Notes: generated from the sequence alone by a model not told the origin. A DNA stretch of 64,000 bases from Pyrenochaeta sp. MPI-SDFR-AT-0127 (GCA_020747015.1 JAGTJM010000045.1:124001-188000); one strand, 5' to 3'; shown: positions 10,910-22,641, counted from the stretch's first letter. Numbers and translations: made by a program.

Positions 10910-13408
10910 ATAAACCGGTAATTTTCGGACGCGAGGCAGAGAATGAGCTCGCTAAGCTGTCCTTTACAAGCTCATGGGATATACCGGTACTGTTGGGGGA
11001 CACTTGCTTGGTACTACTATGCGTTGGATAGTCGCAATAGGCGTGGGTAGATGTAACAGAGTTTTACCCTTTGCGCAGTGTTTATCTCATGCTTATTCCT
11101 TACTACGTAGCTGAGACATAATCCAACTGTTGAAGTACTATTATCTGTGGATCATTACTGCTGTGTGAAGAGAGAAGTAGTAGAGTATCTGTAACTTGCT
11201 GCAACTTTCAAAGCTGCCAAGGGCAATCTATAGTGGCGCTTTCTATCATAAAAGCACCTTCCCAATACATGCGTATAGAATTCTATTGGACTAGGAAAGG
11301 GATTGTTTGGAGGCACCTGCATGCACTTTCCAAAGGCGATGATGACCTGCATTGCACGAGATTCTGAACAAATCCGGTCTGTCTGAGCACCCTCAGTCTC
11401 CCGATCTTCAGTAAGATTCTTGCATTAAGCTCAGACGTCAGGCTTAATATCATAGGAATACGGACGGAATATCCTGACGTTCCATCAATTCAAATATATC
11501 TGAACTCCAACCATTGTACGACCGTAATTGGTTTGCATATAGTCTGTGGAAGTGAGTCCTTACTAATGTCAATCTTTCGAGCCTCTAAATATCACTTCAC
11601 CATGAAATTATTGTTTCAGTCAGTTGTATTAATCCAGTTGTAGCTCAACATGGCACATGCGTTGTTACAGCTTACTCCATCAATCAAGCGGAGCACATTT
11701 TGTCCAGAGTTAACCTCTTTTTCTAGTCGAGAAGGAAGTTATTGTGGTTTAGAATATTGATATACGCCATGTATTGTCCCTTCAATCACTGACCAATCAT
11801 AGGTGAGATGTGCAGCATGGACAAGAGGGTTATACAGTGACACAAATCCAAAACTCCCTCAGACGTCGTGGCTCCCAAATTCCATTGTCACAAGTACCTT
11901 CGAATCGCATATCGCGTAAGCCAGATCCTTTAGGTTGAAAAGGGCTCTTGTAATCAAACATATCGCCCGAATAGACCGGAAATCTGCAATTTACGAATTG
12001 TGTATGATGCGGCTGCAGTTTTGAATTTCTCAAAGGCCGTTAAAGATCGGAGAAGACTGTGATGTATGCGAAGTAGTAGTCTCTCAAGACATCAAAATGG
12101 TCGTGTTCATAATCTGAAGTCAATAAAGATCTATTCTTGATACCGAGGTAGCTTAGCTGATCGAAGTCCAAACATTGTTGATCAGAATTTCTCCGCATAC
12201 AATTTGTTCTACACCTGACAGACCTATCATCTGGGTAAATATTCGAGGCTTCATCGATATTGAAGTCAGAGTCGGTACAACAGGTTCTCTGGAGCGTGTC
12301 TTGACGAACCTTGTTACGGTTTTGCCAAAAGTAGGGAGTCTTCAATGCTCTTAGTATGTGGCATTGTTCAAGTGCCACCTTCGAACAGTGAAAATACACC
12401 GTCCCGTGGTAGTGAACGCAAGTAATTAAGCACACAGGAGGCGGGCTGCAGGACGAAATATATCAAAGAGCAAAGATGACAGCTATTAGGAAGACTATAA
12501 AGCATCAGCCGTACAAGGTTGAGCAAAAAGCTTACATTCTCATGTCAAAGCGTAAACATCGTCAGTGTTTTGTCAAATTGTGACCATTTTACACTGGATA
12601 CGTCATCTAGGAATGTCTTTTATACACGCTATTTGAGATAATGAGGATAGCCACCTCCAAACCAATTGATGCGAATGATGCGCTCTCGGAAATCGTCCAG
12701 GACTCATGTTTGTTGTGACGAATTTGCGAATAGCTGAGCCTCATGTGATGACACGCTTAACCAGTATATATGTTCGATGAAGGCTCTTATTTTCAAGTCG
12801 TATCCTATGATCGCTGCTCCTTTGGAAGCGTACAACCGCCTTGCTAATTATCCGACTCTTTTATATCTAGTTTAAGAGACCGCAAGTTGCCCTATGAGCT
12901 ATTCGCCCTCAGGTCCAAGTAGACTCCTTGATGTATCAGTGCAGTGCACCTTAGAGATCATGCATCTCAATCTCATAGCGTTTCTGCTCCAATGCGGTAC
13001 AACACACGCCTGTAGGTAGTTTAGGTCCTTGCACACCCTACCTCGAGTGTGTCCGTCCACTTCGCTAACGGCTCACTGTTCTGTGTAAGGCCTTGGATAC
13101 AGCTTGAAAGGGAGGTGGTCGCAAAGGCTCTTCGTGAATATGACCACGTAATAAGGGGATGGTCGTATCGACCGCAGTCGGATTGGGCACCTGCTCTGCC
13201 AGCTGCAATCCAATTCTCAACCTCTATCACATGCTAGCCCTTCAGCTCTTATTTGCCACCCATGGGCTTTCCCTTTTCAGTTTGATTCGTTTGTCTCATC
13301 GTCCCATCTTTGCACACTATCTTGATCACCGTTTCACCCCAGGTAGAGCAGCAATGGTAGCAGGAATTACTTTGTTCGGGCCACTGTTCAGTTGTTAGGT
13401 GTACTCCA
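10910..13408. other. Gene-poor stretch with one broken Cys-rich frame
   Basis: Apart from the minus-strand frame described at 11830-12435, nothing here looks coding. ORFs are short, AT-rich and on both strands. No tRNA, repeat array or transposon end was seen. Confidence 0.45.
11830..12435 (-). pseudogene. Possible broken Cys-rich ORF
   Basis: Two minus-strand ORFs, 12040-12435 (131 codons) and 11830-12033, share the same reading frame and are separated by a single TAA at 12040-12042 and two sense codons. Together they would make about 200 codons with roughly a dozen cysteines, including a C-C pair, and segments that read like folded protein (CRFPVYSGDMFDYKS, GTCDNGIWEPRRL). No GT-AG intron that removes the stop and keeps the frame was found. 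No clear signal peptide starts the frame. This could be a decayed small-protein gene or a chance frame; no family recognised. Confidence 0.25.
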
Positions 13409-13603
13409 CTACTGCATACAGAATGATTGGAGACAAACAAAAGCTTCCGGGCATTTCAGTTCCGCAGTGCCACATTGATCTAGGCATACTTTCTTTCCAC
13501 GTGGGCTGATCAGAGCATCTTTGGGGTTGGTCCATTCTGGCGCTACGCAGGAAACCAAAACAGACAAGCAGAGGAACAGTAGCATCAGAACAGTTTTGGC
13601 CAA
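13409..13603 (-). CDS. Small secreted Cys-rich protein candidate (64 aa)
   Basis: This ORF starts MAKTVLMLLFLCLSVLVSC, a textbook signal peptide (positive residue, hydrophobic run of about 14, small residues before the likely cut near residue 20). The mature part is about 44 residues and has five cysteines clustered at the C-terminus, in the pattern C-x3-C-x7-C-x5-C-x4-C. Small size, secretion signal and high Cys content match fungal effector or antimicrobial-type candidates, though no family is recognised. It lies in a gene-poor region. It overlaps on the other strand a weaker ORF (13521-14000). A TAG stop follows directly; a spliced extension cannot be excluded. Confidence 0.45.
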   Translation of the reverse strand: MAKTVLMLLFLCLSVLVSCVAPEWTNPKDALISPRGKKVCLDQCGTAELKCPEAFVCLQSFCMQ

Positions 13604-14000
13604 GGAGCCAAAGACACGACAGGGAAAGGGTGTAAAGCGTTTCGTGGTGCATCAGGCTGAAGTTGAGGTTGCATGTCAAAGGATCAGGCTAACGGTTAAT
13701 CGGGACGGTGATGCTTGGCTTCGTGGCAGTAAGCGATTGTGATTCTACTTTCTCTACGGTTCTAACAATCGTTCAATTTTAGCGAAATTGATACACCCAG
13801 AATTAATTATTCCCAACAAGGCACCTTTCTTCATACATGATGCCTTGAACCCCTCCACACCAGCGACTAATTCATTTTCCGCCAATGAGAAACGATTTGT
13901 AGAACGAGTATTCACACTCATCCTGCACCGTTTTCCAAGCCAACCAAGACCTGGCAAAAGGCTTCAGGCTGTTCTCGCCTGCCAATATGAGACCTCATGA
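13521..14000 (+). other. Possible two-exon coding relic
   Basis: A plus-strand frame (13521-13728) meets a consensus intron at 13729-13782 (GTAAGC donor, TTCTAAC branch-like site, TTTTAG acceptor, 54 nt). Splicing continues in frame into 13783-14000, whose text looks protein-like (KLIHPELIIPNKAPFFIHDAL, NEKRFVERVFTLILHRF). Further protein-like text follows downstream in other frames (14020-14130 and 14170-14335) but no consistent splicing connects it. The first 80 bases overlap the secreted ORF on the other strand, so the true start is probably later. I recognise no family. A frameshifted relic is as likely as a live gene. Confidence 0.25.
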
Positions 14001-14879
14001 GCGATAATGCTCTCGATATTCCCAATATCTGGGGTTTGAAAATGAAGAGCCCTCGTCTTGGTTGGCCTTCTTGTACAATGACGTCAATATGCGCCTCAGG
14101 TTGGTCATTGGAAACGACATAGTTTCAGTGCTGAGTGTTCAGATATGAGACACGAACAGAAAGCGCTTGCACTTACGAAGCGCTGTTGTGGGTGTCTTGA
14201 CAGAGTTGTAAACACTCTCCAAATATTGGCCCTACTGGTAGAGGAGCCCGTAAAGTTTAGAAATGGAGAGTTAGTGGAAGTCCCGATTGACGAGGTCCAC
14301 GTCGATCTCGTCTTAAAAGGAACAAATTGCGTGTAATGCTCTAGAATCTTATAGAATATCCCTGTGGGCACGGCAATGGCAGCGATATGAGTTGGCCTGG
14401 TCTTAAAGTCCTTCTCGGGTGTTGGGAGCTACCTTGCTGTACAGCTAGTCTGGACATGGATCGTTCTTGAGGAATGGTCACAGCAAGACCGGCCAGACTA
14501 TCACCATGAAGGACAGGTGATCCGGCATGCTGCAGCGGAACAGCATCCAGAAGGAAACAATAAAGTCATTATGGTGGCGTGATTGCTTCTGAAAGTTCTC
14601 GTGCTACTGACGAGAGGTCGGGACGGTTGATGCTGGCGGGTGGCTTCATTCCAAAACGATGGGTGTACAAGCAATGACAAAACTTGCGAGCGTAGAGAAA
14701 ATCTCACGAAGCTATGTATAAGCAGTCATGTTTTCCGCCCATTCGCCCAACCAGAAGTCAAGAACGTCCTGGAAGTGTTTGCTAGGAGTAGGCGCCTTGT
14801 GAATGAAATACATGTCCACTGGCCTGAGAATGGCCGCAAAAGGTCGTTATGGAGAAAGGGCAAGGTACTTTGCTCGTGC
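14001..14879. other. Stretch with unassigned protein-like fragments
   Basis: No complete gene was found. Plus-strand fragments near 14020-14130 and 14170-14335 (for example ILALLVEEPVKFRNGELVEV) read like protein but sit in different frames, separated by stops and by a gap (32 nt) too short to be a normal intron. They may be downstream remains of the relic at 13521-14000. Confidence 0.3.
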
Positions 14880-15410
14880 TTAGTTGGTCGTAGAATCCTG
14901 ATCAGTGCCGTTGGCATGAGCGAGATCCGACTGTTGGATATGCTCTGAGCCTGTTATGGACATTGTCTCGATCGGTGGTACTTGTCGCTCGGACTTGCTT
15001 AGCTGTTTCTTTACGCCAATGGGAAACCTCTTGTTGCTACCACAGATTTGGCATTTGATCAGGAGAACATCTGCCCACGGTTTTTTACCACCTTTGCTCA
15101 TATTCTCGACACTCTGGGTGGCGGTACGTCCTGGTATAAGGACGGTGTTGCACCTCTTGCACATTGATCTCTTCAGGTCTACAGAAAGTCGTAACTGTCC
15201 TTTTCGTGAAACCTGTTGAAGGTCGGAGCCAAGCTGAAGAGCGAGAGGAGAATGTTGCTGGAGTCGAGGCCCACTCGATTGATCGTCCGAACTATTGTCG
15301 ATTACAGTTTGCATAGTAAGATAAGTGGCAGCCTGATAGAGAAAGGTAGTTCTAGTATGCAGGTGCTTATTTGCAACGCCTTTGACCTTAGGAGGTTTGA
15401 CTTTACTCAT
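14880..15410 (-). CDS. RPR2: RNase P/MRP protein subunit Rpr2/Rpp21/Snm1 family
   Basis: This is a 176-aa single-exon protein of the Rpr2/Rpp21/Snm1 family, a zinc-binding subunit of nuclear RNase P (tRNA 5'-end processing). The N-terminal helix region (NKHLHTRTTFLYQAATYL) is the conserved part that packs on the partner subunit. The zinc ribbon follows: C84-x2-C87 (MCKRC) and C120-x2-C123 (IKCQIC), with the conserved SMCKRCNTVLIPG and GSNKRFP stretches. The C-terminal about 45 residues are polar and variable. The start at 15410 gives the conserved helix near the N-terminus as expected. It is divergent from SUB2, with about 0.5 kb of shared upstream DNA. Confidence 0.85.
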   Translation of the reverse strand: MSKVKPPKVKGVANKHLHTRTTFLYQAATYLTMQTVIDNSSDDQSSGPRLQQHSPLALQLGSDLQQVSRKGQLRLSVDLKRSMCKRCNTVLIPGRTATQSVENMSKGGKKPWADVLLIKCQICGSNKRFPIGVKKQLSKSERQVPPIETMSITGSEHIQQSDLAHANGTDQDSTTN

Positions 15411-15939
15411 GATTCAGAGCTTGACAAACAAAGCGATTTTCTATATCGCCGCTGGAGGGAGTTGTGAAAAGAGGCTGTTTGGTGCTGGCCGAGTAACCCC
15501 TGCGAGCTCTGAAGGGATTTGTGAGACTGTTTGTTGAAGCTGTTGCCGTAGAACTGAACCATCTGAGACTGATGAGATGGCTCGATTGCTAGACCATACA
15601 TAGTTTGTGTGTCAGCGTTCTGAGCACAAAGCGCCTTCCCGTTTACGACTAGCGTGCTTGGCAGTGTCGCCCGGGCCAGCTTTTTACCTTGACAAGACCG
15701 CCCGCGTCCCTCTCCCCTCCATTATCACCACCAGCGGCACCAGCAGCAGTAGCACAACCACACTGTCGCACTTCTCTTCGTTTGCGAACTCCACTGATTT
15801 CATTTTCTTATAGTCTCTAGTTCTCTTAGCTCACCCTTCGAGCCCACTGCGATCACCTTGTTTGGTAGCCTAGCCTTGCGATACGCGCAATCACCAACTC
15901 AACCCGATTCTCACTCTTACTTTCGATATCTAATCCATC
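15411..15939. other. Divergent promoter region RPR2/SUB2
   Basis: About 530 nt separates the two start codons. The part next to SUB2 (15680-15935) is pyrimidine-rich with CACCA and TCTC stretches, typical of a fungal housekeeping promoter and 5' UTR. No ORF here is convincing. Confidence 0.5.
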
Positions 15940-17792
15940 ATGTCTCACGAGGAGGATCTCATTGACTACTCCGACGAGGAGATCCAGCCCACGGAGGCAC
16001 CCGCCAACGGCAGCGCGGCAGCAGCCAAGGGCGGCCTCACAGCCGGCGACGCTGCAGGCGACAAGAAGGGCAGCTATGTCGGCATTCACTCGACCGGTTT
16101 CCGCGACTTCCTGCTAAAGGACGAGCTCGTGCGAGCGATCACGGACTGTGGCTTCGAACATCCTTCCGAGGGTTAGTCTAATTATTCCCCTCAGCCTTCT
16201 CCACCTACAAAGCGTCCGTCCATCCATTTGCGCAACGAGCGGTATCTGTTTTGCGGCCATGGTCTATCTATATTCGAGTAAAGTGGCGAGGGACCCAGTG
16301 CCTTCCGCTGCGCACGAGCTATGACCGAGTACTGTATCTGAACGCGGTTATACCGGTTCCGTACGTCGAGAAGCCTAGTGGCTCTTGATTGATTCAATTA
16401 GTGGTCGTAGAGGGCTAGTTTCGGTGGATGCAAGCCTTTAAGGGCATACAAAAGGAGGCTTTGTGGAGGATCGCATGGAGGACAGACATATTGCTCGTTC
16501 GTTAGATGGAGGACTTCGATTTCGCAAGATGGACGGACGCTTCGCTTTTACCGCTTCGTTTCGACCGCTTTAAGAACATTTCTGACATGCATTGTGCCCT
16601 ACAGTCCAGCAAGTTACCATTCCCCAGGCCATTCTCGGTAACGATGTCCTCTGCCAGGCCAAATCTGGTCTCGGAAAGACGGCTGTCTTCGTTCTTGCGA
16701 CCCTGCAACAGATGGACGAGAAACCTGAGCCTGGTGTCGCCACGATTCTGGTTATGTGCCACACTCGTGAGCTGGCCTACCAGATTAGGAACGAGTACAA
16801 CCGTTTCGCCAAGTTCTTGCCAGATGTCAAGGTCGGCGTGTTCTACGGTGGAACTCCTGTGCAAAAGGACATTGAGCTTCTCGGCAACAAAGAGACGCAC
16901 CCCCACATCATTGTCGGCACGCCCGGTCGGATTAATGCTCTCGTCCGTGACCGCCACCTCCGTCTCTCTAACCTCAAGCACTTCGTCCTCGATGAGTGTG
17001 ACAAGATGCTCGACCAGCCTGGTCAGTATAGCCCTCGGATGCATATGAATTACTGTCTAACTTTTTCAAGATATGCGCAACGATGTACAGTCTATCTTCC
17101 GGGCTACGCCATCGCATAAGCAGGTGATGATGTTTTCAGCCACCTTGGCCAAGGAGATTCGAGCCGTGTGCAAGAAGTTCATGCAGAATCCGCTTGAGAT
17201 ATACGTCGACGACGAGAAGAAGTTGACGCTCCACGGTCTGCAGCAATACTACATGAAGCTTGACGAGCGCGAGAAGAACCGCAAGCTCAATGATCTCCTT
17301 GACAGCTTGGAGTTCAACCAGGTCATCATTTTCGTGCGCTCGACTCTGCGCTGCACTGAGCTCGACAAGCTTCTGCGCGAGTGCAACTTTCCCAGCACCG
17401 CAGTACACTCTGGAATTGGCCAAGAGGAGCGGTACGTCCTTAGTCCCATATCACGTTTCTTCATCGTATGCTAATATATTTGTAGTATCAAGCGCTACAA
17501 GGAGTTCAAGGAGTTCCAGACCCGTATCTGCGTCTCCACTGACATTTTCGGCCGTGGTATTGATGTTGAGCGTATCAACGTCGCCATCAACTACGACATG
17601 CCTGACAAGGCGGATTCTTATCTGCATCGTGTCGGTCGTGCCGGTCGATTCGGAACCAAGGGTCTCAGTATCTCCTTTGTGAGCAGCCCCGAGGATGAGG
17701 CAGTTCTCAAGTCGATTGAGGAACGCTTCCAGGTCTCGCTCCCTGAGTTCCCCGAGGATGGTATCAATTCTGCCACCTACATGGACAACTAG
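15940..17792 (+). CDS. SUB2: ATP-dependent RNA helicase Sub2 (UAP56), mRNA splicing/export
   Basis: This DEAD-box ATPase of the TREX complex acts in spliceosome assembly and nuclear mRNA export. Exons 15940-16171, 16605-17021, 17071-17431 and 17486-17792 encode 438 aa, the normal Sub2 length. Motifs: Walker A AKSGLGKTA, PTRELA-type HTRELAYQI, motif II as DECD (diagnostic of UAP56/Sub2 rather than DEAD), SAT (motif III) and HRVGRAGRFG (motif VI). The N-terminus MSHEEDLIDYSDEE is the conserved UAP56-binding motif-like acidic start. Intron 1 is 433 nt, far longer than the other two (49 and 54 nt), and lies just before the Q motif region (TIPQAI). Context is otherwise ordinary. Confidence 0.97.
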
Positions 17793-20700
17793 ACGGATGT
17801 GCACTGTTGGTGGAACGTGATAGGGCATTAGGGATTGCCAGCTATGCGCAAAAGTCGAGAGGTTATTTGGTAGTGCCCTTTTGGTAGACATGTACGCCAA
17901 GGCAACGGAAAATGGTGAGCACGGCGTAGGTGGTTTGGGCCTGATATGATTTCTGTACTCTAGTTCCGTTGGGATGCCTACCGGAATGCACCAAACAAAT
18001 TGACATGAATCTCCCTTGCAAAGGTCAGTGCGCCTTTTTGAAAAGAACAATACTATTCGGTGCGAACTATTTCTGTGCATGTGGGGCAATCTCTAAGCTC
18101 CGAAGATGTCATTGCCGGGTCCTCAGTGTGCAACCCTTGCATTAACATGTCATGGCTTTGTCTTGTGGTCGTGGCAGCCCTTTGCATCAGTGATATGCGA
18201 TGAAAGCTATAGACAAGCAGCCAGTTTTGCATATACGTGTATCATATCAAAGGCGACCAGCACCTAGCCGTCCGTGAATCTGGACGAAATCGATTATGAC
18301 AATGGGTCCCCGCTCGTATAACTAGGAAAAAAAGGCCCTAGGCTACCTCGTACGGGCGACGCGGCGTGGTGTGCAGGGGAGGGGGGGAAACAAATAACTA
18401 GAGGGCCCTAACACTAGACCCAGGGAACGGACTCCGTATTCGAACCGTTCCGCGGGTGTCCGGTGGTGCGCAGCGCAGCAAAACGCGTGGAATGACATGG
18501 TAGGCTTGTATTTTGAAACAATTTTTTTTGGTGTCGATGCTGAGCGAGCAAGACTAGGAGGGATTTCACGCTATTGATCTTGCTCTGCATTCATCATTTA
18601 AATCGTGGAGTGTGTTGATTCATATTACATCACGTACGTCAAAAAGGACTGATTAGGCTGATTAGTGCAGGGTGGGTTGTAACATGTCTCTTTGTTTTTG
18701 CAGTGGAGCCGGGCAATCAATGTGCATATGGATACTCTGACTTTGCCCGGTTGAAAGCGACGAAATGGCACAAGCTCGCGACGAGGGAAAAAGTTGGCAG
18801 CATGCCTGTTTGGACACTATATCGAATGCGACGATGAGATAAGTAAACCATTCTCACGACCCAATCTCGGTTCAGCAGCGACATTTGAAAGCTGCACATG
18901 TAGCATGTAGGTGAGATGACGGTCGCGGGGGGATGTCTTTTTTGATATCAAAGCCAAACTTCAATTGTTCAGGGGTACGACGTATCGGAGAGAAAAAATG
19001 GAGTGGGCGTTTTGTTCTCGCGTTCGCGATTCGGCTGTATCGAGTACCGAGCAGGCAGTTGAGGTCCGCGGAAGCCTTCGGATGATGGCGATTGGCGAGG
19101 CTGCGATACTTCCAGGATGCAGGTACTGGATGATCAGCGTGGATAAGGGGAGGCGAATATTGGGTTGGGTTCACCCGGTGAGCAAAAAAGGCTTGTTCGA
19201 GTATCGCATACAGGTACTGTCAGCAAGTTGCCCATAACGGACAAAGTAAGCACCAGATTTTATGTGATTGGGCACGTCGTGCTTGTTTCTCAATTTTTTA
19301 TGCTTAAAGTTTCGGTGTGCACTGGTCAATGGCCAACATGGCGAGTTCCGTTATCGAAAATCGAATGTGCTGGCAAACAAGATCAATATTTCGTTTCTGG
19401 AAGTGCAAGGCGGCGATGATGCAAGATCGACAGCGGGCCTGTTGTTGCGTCCGGGAAGCCATAATGTGCCGGGCCCGCGGTGGCGCCACATGTCAGGAAC
19501 CGTACGAGATTGGAGGTTTCTCGCTTGGGCGGGGCGTCGAGGAGCACGAGGGTGGAGAGTGGATACGGTTAGTCGGGCCTGTGAGAAAATGAGACATGGG
19601 TAGCGATGGTCGGTTGGCTTGAAGCCAAGGAGCACGGCGGATTGGCATGATTTGATGAGAATCAAGCAAATTCGCGAAGCGTGTGGTTCGATGCTGCTTG
19701 TGGCGAGTCTATGGCGAGAGTCGGTGAAGGCGCTTAGACTGCTTGTCGACGTGGCAAGATGCATTACCTTTGTATGCGTAGAACTGGGGTCAGATGTGCA
19801 GAGAGTGCACAGTCTTTTGAGATGAAATCTATTTCGAGCCTCTGGCAAATCTCGCGGCATGGGTGCAGCACATGGCGTCCGAATGTAGCACCAAGACCGG
19901 TCTCCCTGGGCCATGTTTTGACGCCGCTAAAGACCGCAATCCTCATTTCCCATGCTGCGCCTTGTCAGGCTGAAGTTGGCGCAGTCGCATCCGATGGAGA
20001 CGGATGAAACATGTAGCTGGGGATATAACAGGACTGATATCCAAGTGAGACGAACGTTTTGGGGGATTTCACGCAGGAAGGGGGTCCACAGCTTGCCGCG
20101 AGATTATGTGGCGGTTCGCCTCGAAATGGGGATTGGCAACGGTCTGGCGCACCGAAGGCGAGCTGAAAGGCAAGCCGACGCTTGACTCGAGGGCAGCTTT
20201 TGACGAAGCTCAAGTGAAATTGTGCTCAGATACTGCGAGCTGGATTCTTGCAATCGGCGCGTTCGGCTTGTGATGTCCCGCCTGTCAAGAGTGTCAAGCA
20301 TGTTCAATTGTGCTTTGCTGGCTCGGTACCTGCGACTGGCCAACTGGGATGACTGCAGTTGGACTGGTCAGGCGGGGTTTCAGTGAAAGCTTCAGTGGCC
20401 CTTGGCATGCTTCGTGAACCAGAGTAGCAATAAGCAACAGCGCAGAATAGATTTGCCAGTACCCAGGTGGAGGGGTTCACGTCAGTATGAGGCAGAGTTG
20501 GTTGAGGCGCGTGCTTGAGAGCTGCCAGGAGGGTCCATGAATCAACATATCGATCGATACGGTGGACCCACAGCCGAAGACGCAAGAGAGCGAGCGCACC
20601 ATACATGCAGGGAGAGTGAAATGGACAAGCTCGCGCACATGAAACACAATTGTGTTGTGTCGATATCGTCGAGCGTGCTAGCACGAGGGGTTTGCTGGAG

Positions 20701-21526
20701 GCTTGGCTTGGCAGAACTTCCTGGTCAGGCATTGATGGGACGGGGTGCTGCAAGAAAGCAAGGCAGATCGCCCGCGAGTGCAGGCGGTGGAGGAGATGAG
20801 TGGCAATATCAAGGGCAGCAGATATTTAGGCTGCACGCTGATAGGGTGCGGGCGTGTCAGAGTGCAACAGGCGCTGGGCCTTGGTTCCTGTTGTGCCTGG
20901 CTACAGACCCGATAGCAGCATGGAGGCAATATCGTCTGATATTGTCAGCCTGGGACGCGCGGGTCGGGTGCGGGAAGCAGGTCGAGCCGCGCAGGTGCAG
21001 CCAGCAGCTGGCGGACGATTCGTTGGGAGTAGTCTCCGGCGGTGTTCCCGCCATGGCAGTTGAACTTTGCTGGCAGCGACGCGCAGGCAGAGACTGAAAT
21101 AGGGGGCCCACTCACGCCCAAGCCTCAAGGGAAGGGGGGGAAGGGGGCAGGATTAAGGTTATCGCAGCCGTTGCAGCAGAGGACGCAGAGACTGGGAACG
21201 CGAAATTGCCATGGACTTAGGCCGGGCTCTATCTCGGACAGACGCAGCAGGACCAGGCCCCCCTTTGGGCGATGGACAGGCTGCCGTTGAGAAGTCTACC
21301 AAGGATGCGGACATGACAGCGGTCGCACGGCCCCCAGTTCAGTGGTGAGAAGGGCGTTGGGAAGGGCTTGGCCGTGGGCACGCGAACATCTACGTCAGAC
21401 GCACGGAGCTGCCGCGACGATTATATTTTTTGATTGGCCGCTAGCAGGCCTGTTGGGTTCGCGTGCTGGTGTGCTTGGTCAAGCAGGATTGCTCTTCAGG
21501 AGAGCTGCGTGAGCGGACGAGGGCGA

Positions 21527-21553
21527 GGCCAGCGGCCAGCGGCCAGCGGCCAG
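21527..21553. repeat. GGCCAGC tandem repeat (about 4 copies)
   Basis: The heptamer GGCCAGC is repeated without interruption about 3.9 times in the GC-rich gene-free stretch. It is a simple microsatellite-like repeat with no obvious function. Confidence 0.8.
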
Positions 21554-22130
21554 AGGGCACTGCGCACTGCCGTGTACATGTGCACTGGAGCGACACCACG
21601 GCAGCAGGCGGCGCTGCTTTTCGTTCCATTCGCACGCCTTTTTCGCTGGTAGCAGCCCGCCGCGTCAGATCGTCGTCGCTGCAGGTGGGCCGGCCATAGG
21701 GACTATGCGGATCTCCAGCAGGCTGGCCAGGGTGCGGAAGCAGGCCGGGCTTTGCGATGGTTTCTCACGCCTCAACGCCGGCCCGCTTGGGGGGGAATGC
21801 GAGGCCACTTTTAGCAGCGTGATCCTGTATGGGCCAGGTGCCGTGAATGTGTCCAGACGAAGCGCTATGCTGCTGCTCTGTTGTTCGCAGCCACGCCGCC
21901 CACAGCAAGCTCGCCAGCTAGCCAGCGCAGACACAAGAGAACACAGACCAGAAGCCAAAAAAACAATGACGATGCAAGCACGGCCCCGCCATAATAACAC
22001 CAGCCGTGGCTTTGGCGTCTGCCAGCGATAAGTGAAAGGCCCGCCGCCTAATGCATGCTAGCGGCGACCCAGTGGTCGTGAACGGGATATCCAGCAAAAG
22101 CTCTGGCTCGCATTGCGCGCCTCTCCTCCG

Positions 22131-22640
22131 CTTCTGCTCCGCCCGTTTTCACACCCACGCTGCATTCACCCTTCCTGCCTTTCCTCCCTCTCCCACACCT
22201 CGCCCTCCCTCCCTCGCTCGCTGCCAGCGTCCGCTCACTTTCTGACCCTCTCGCCCTCGTGGAACCCGCGCCCACCTGTGCGCTCCTTCCCACCCGCTCC
22301 CATTCGTCGCCCGCTGCTTCCCGCCCTCCGCCGTACGCGACCACCACCACCACTACTACCGACACCAGCATCCTCTTTTGCCCTGTCCTTGCTCGCACCT
22401 ACGCCTCTCTCTCTTTTGATCCCATTTTGTCTCATGTCGCCTGTGTGAATCTTCTCCCGGCCTCCGCACACTCGTTTCCGCTACCCATCCTAATCCATAA
22501 TTCACTCGCCAAAGTCGCTGCCCGTCTGGTTGCACACCAATCGCGTCTGCACCCACTCGCGCTTCGCCAGCTTTTTGGCTTGCCCTCCCCACCGCCGTTT
22601 GCTCACCACCCACCTGCACCACATCCTGCCAGCCCCCGAT
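22131..22640 (+). promoter_or_regulatory. Pyrimidine-rich promoter/5' UTR of the reductase-like gene
   Basis: About 500 bases of strongly C/T-rich sequence (runs such as CCTCCCTCTCCC and CACCACCACCACT) end directly at the start codon at 22642. Such CT-rich tracts are common just upstream of highly transcribed filamentous-fungal genes. No TATA box is evident. Confidence 0.4.
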
Positions 22641-22641
22641 T

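Larger units (their letters stand above)
17793..22641. other. 4.8-kb stretch without a recognisable gene
   Basis: Between SUB2 and the reductase-like gene many ORFs of 60-190 codons occur in every frame of both strands, as expected in GC-rich DNA, but none shows a motif, a consistent splice chain or protein-like composition. A 7-bp GGCCAGC tandem repeat sits at 21527-21553. The last 500 bases are a strong pyrimidine tract. The stretch could be a very long upstream region, or hold a non-coding transcript. Confidence 0.45.

Noticed and set aside
16502..17044. 180-codon ORFs on both strands inside SUB2
   Set aside because: They are frame shadows of the conserved helicase exon 2.
19351..19914. 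187-codon minus-strand ORF in the GC-rich desert
   Set aside because: No motif, scattered Cys/Arg/Pro composition typical of random GC-rich DNA, and equally long ORFs overlap it on the other strand.
20537..21097. 186-codon plus-strand ORF
   Set aside because: No family resemblance, Gly/Arg/Ala-biased composition, overlapping ORFs on the other strand; length is explained by GC content.
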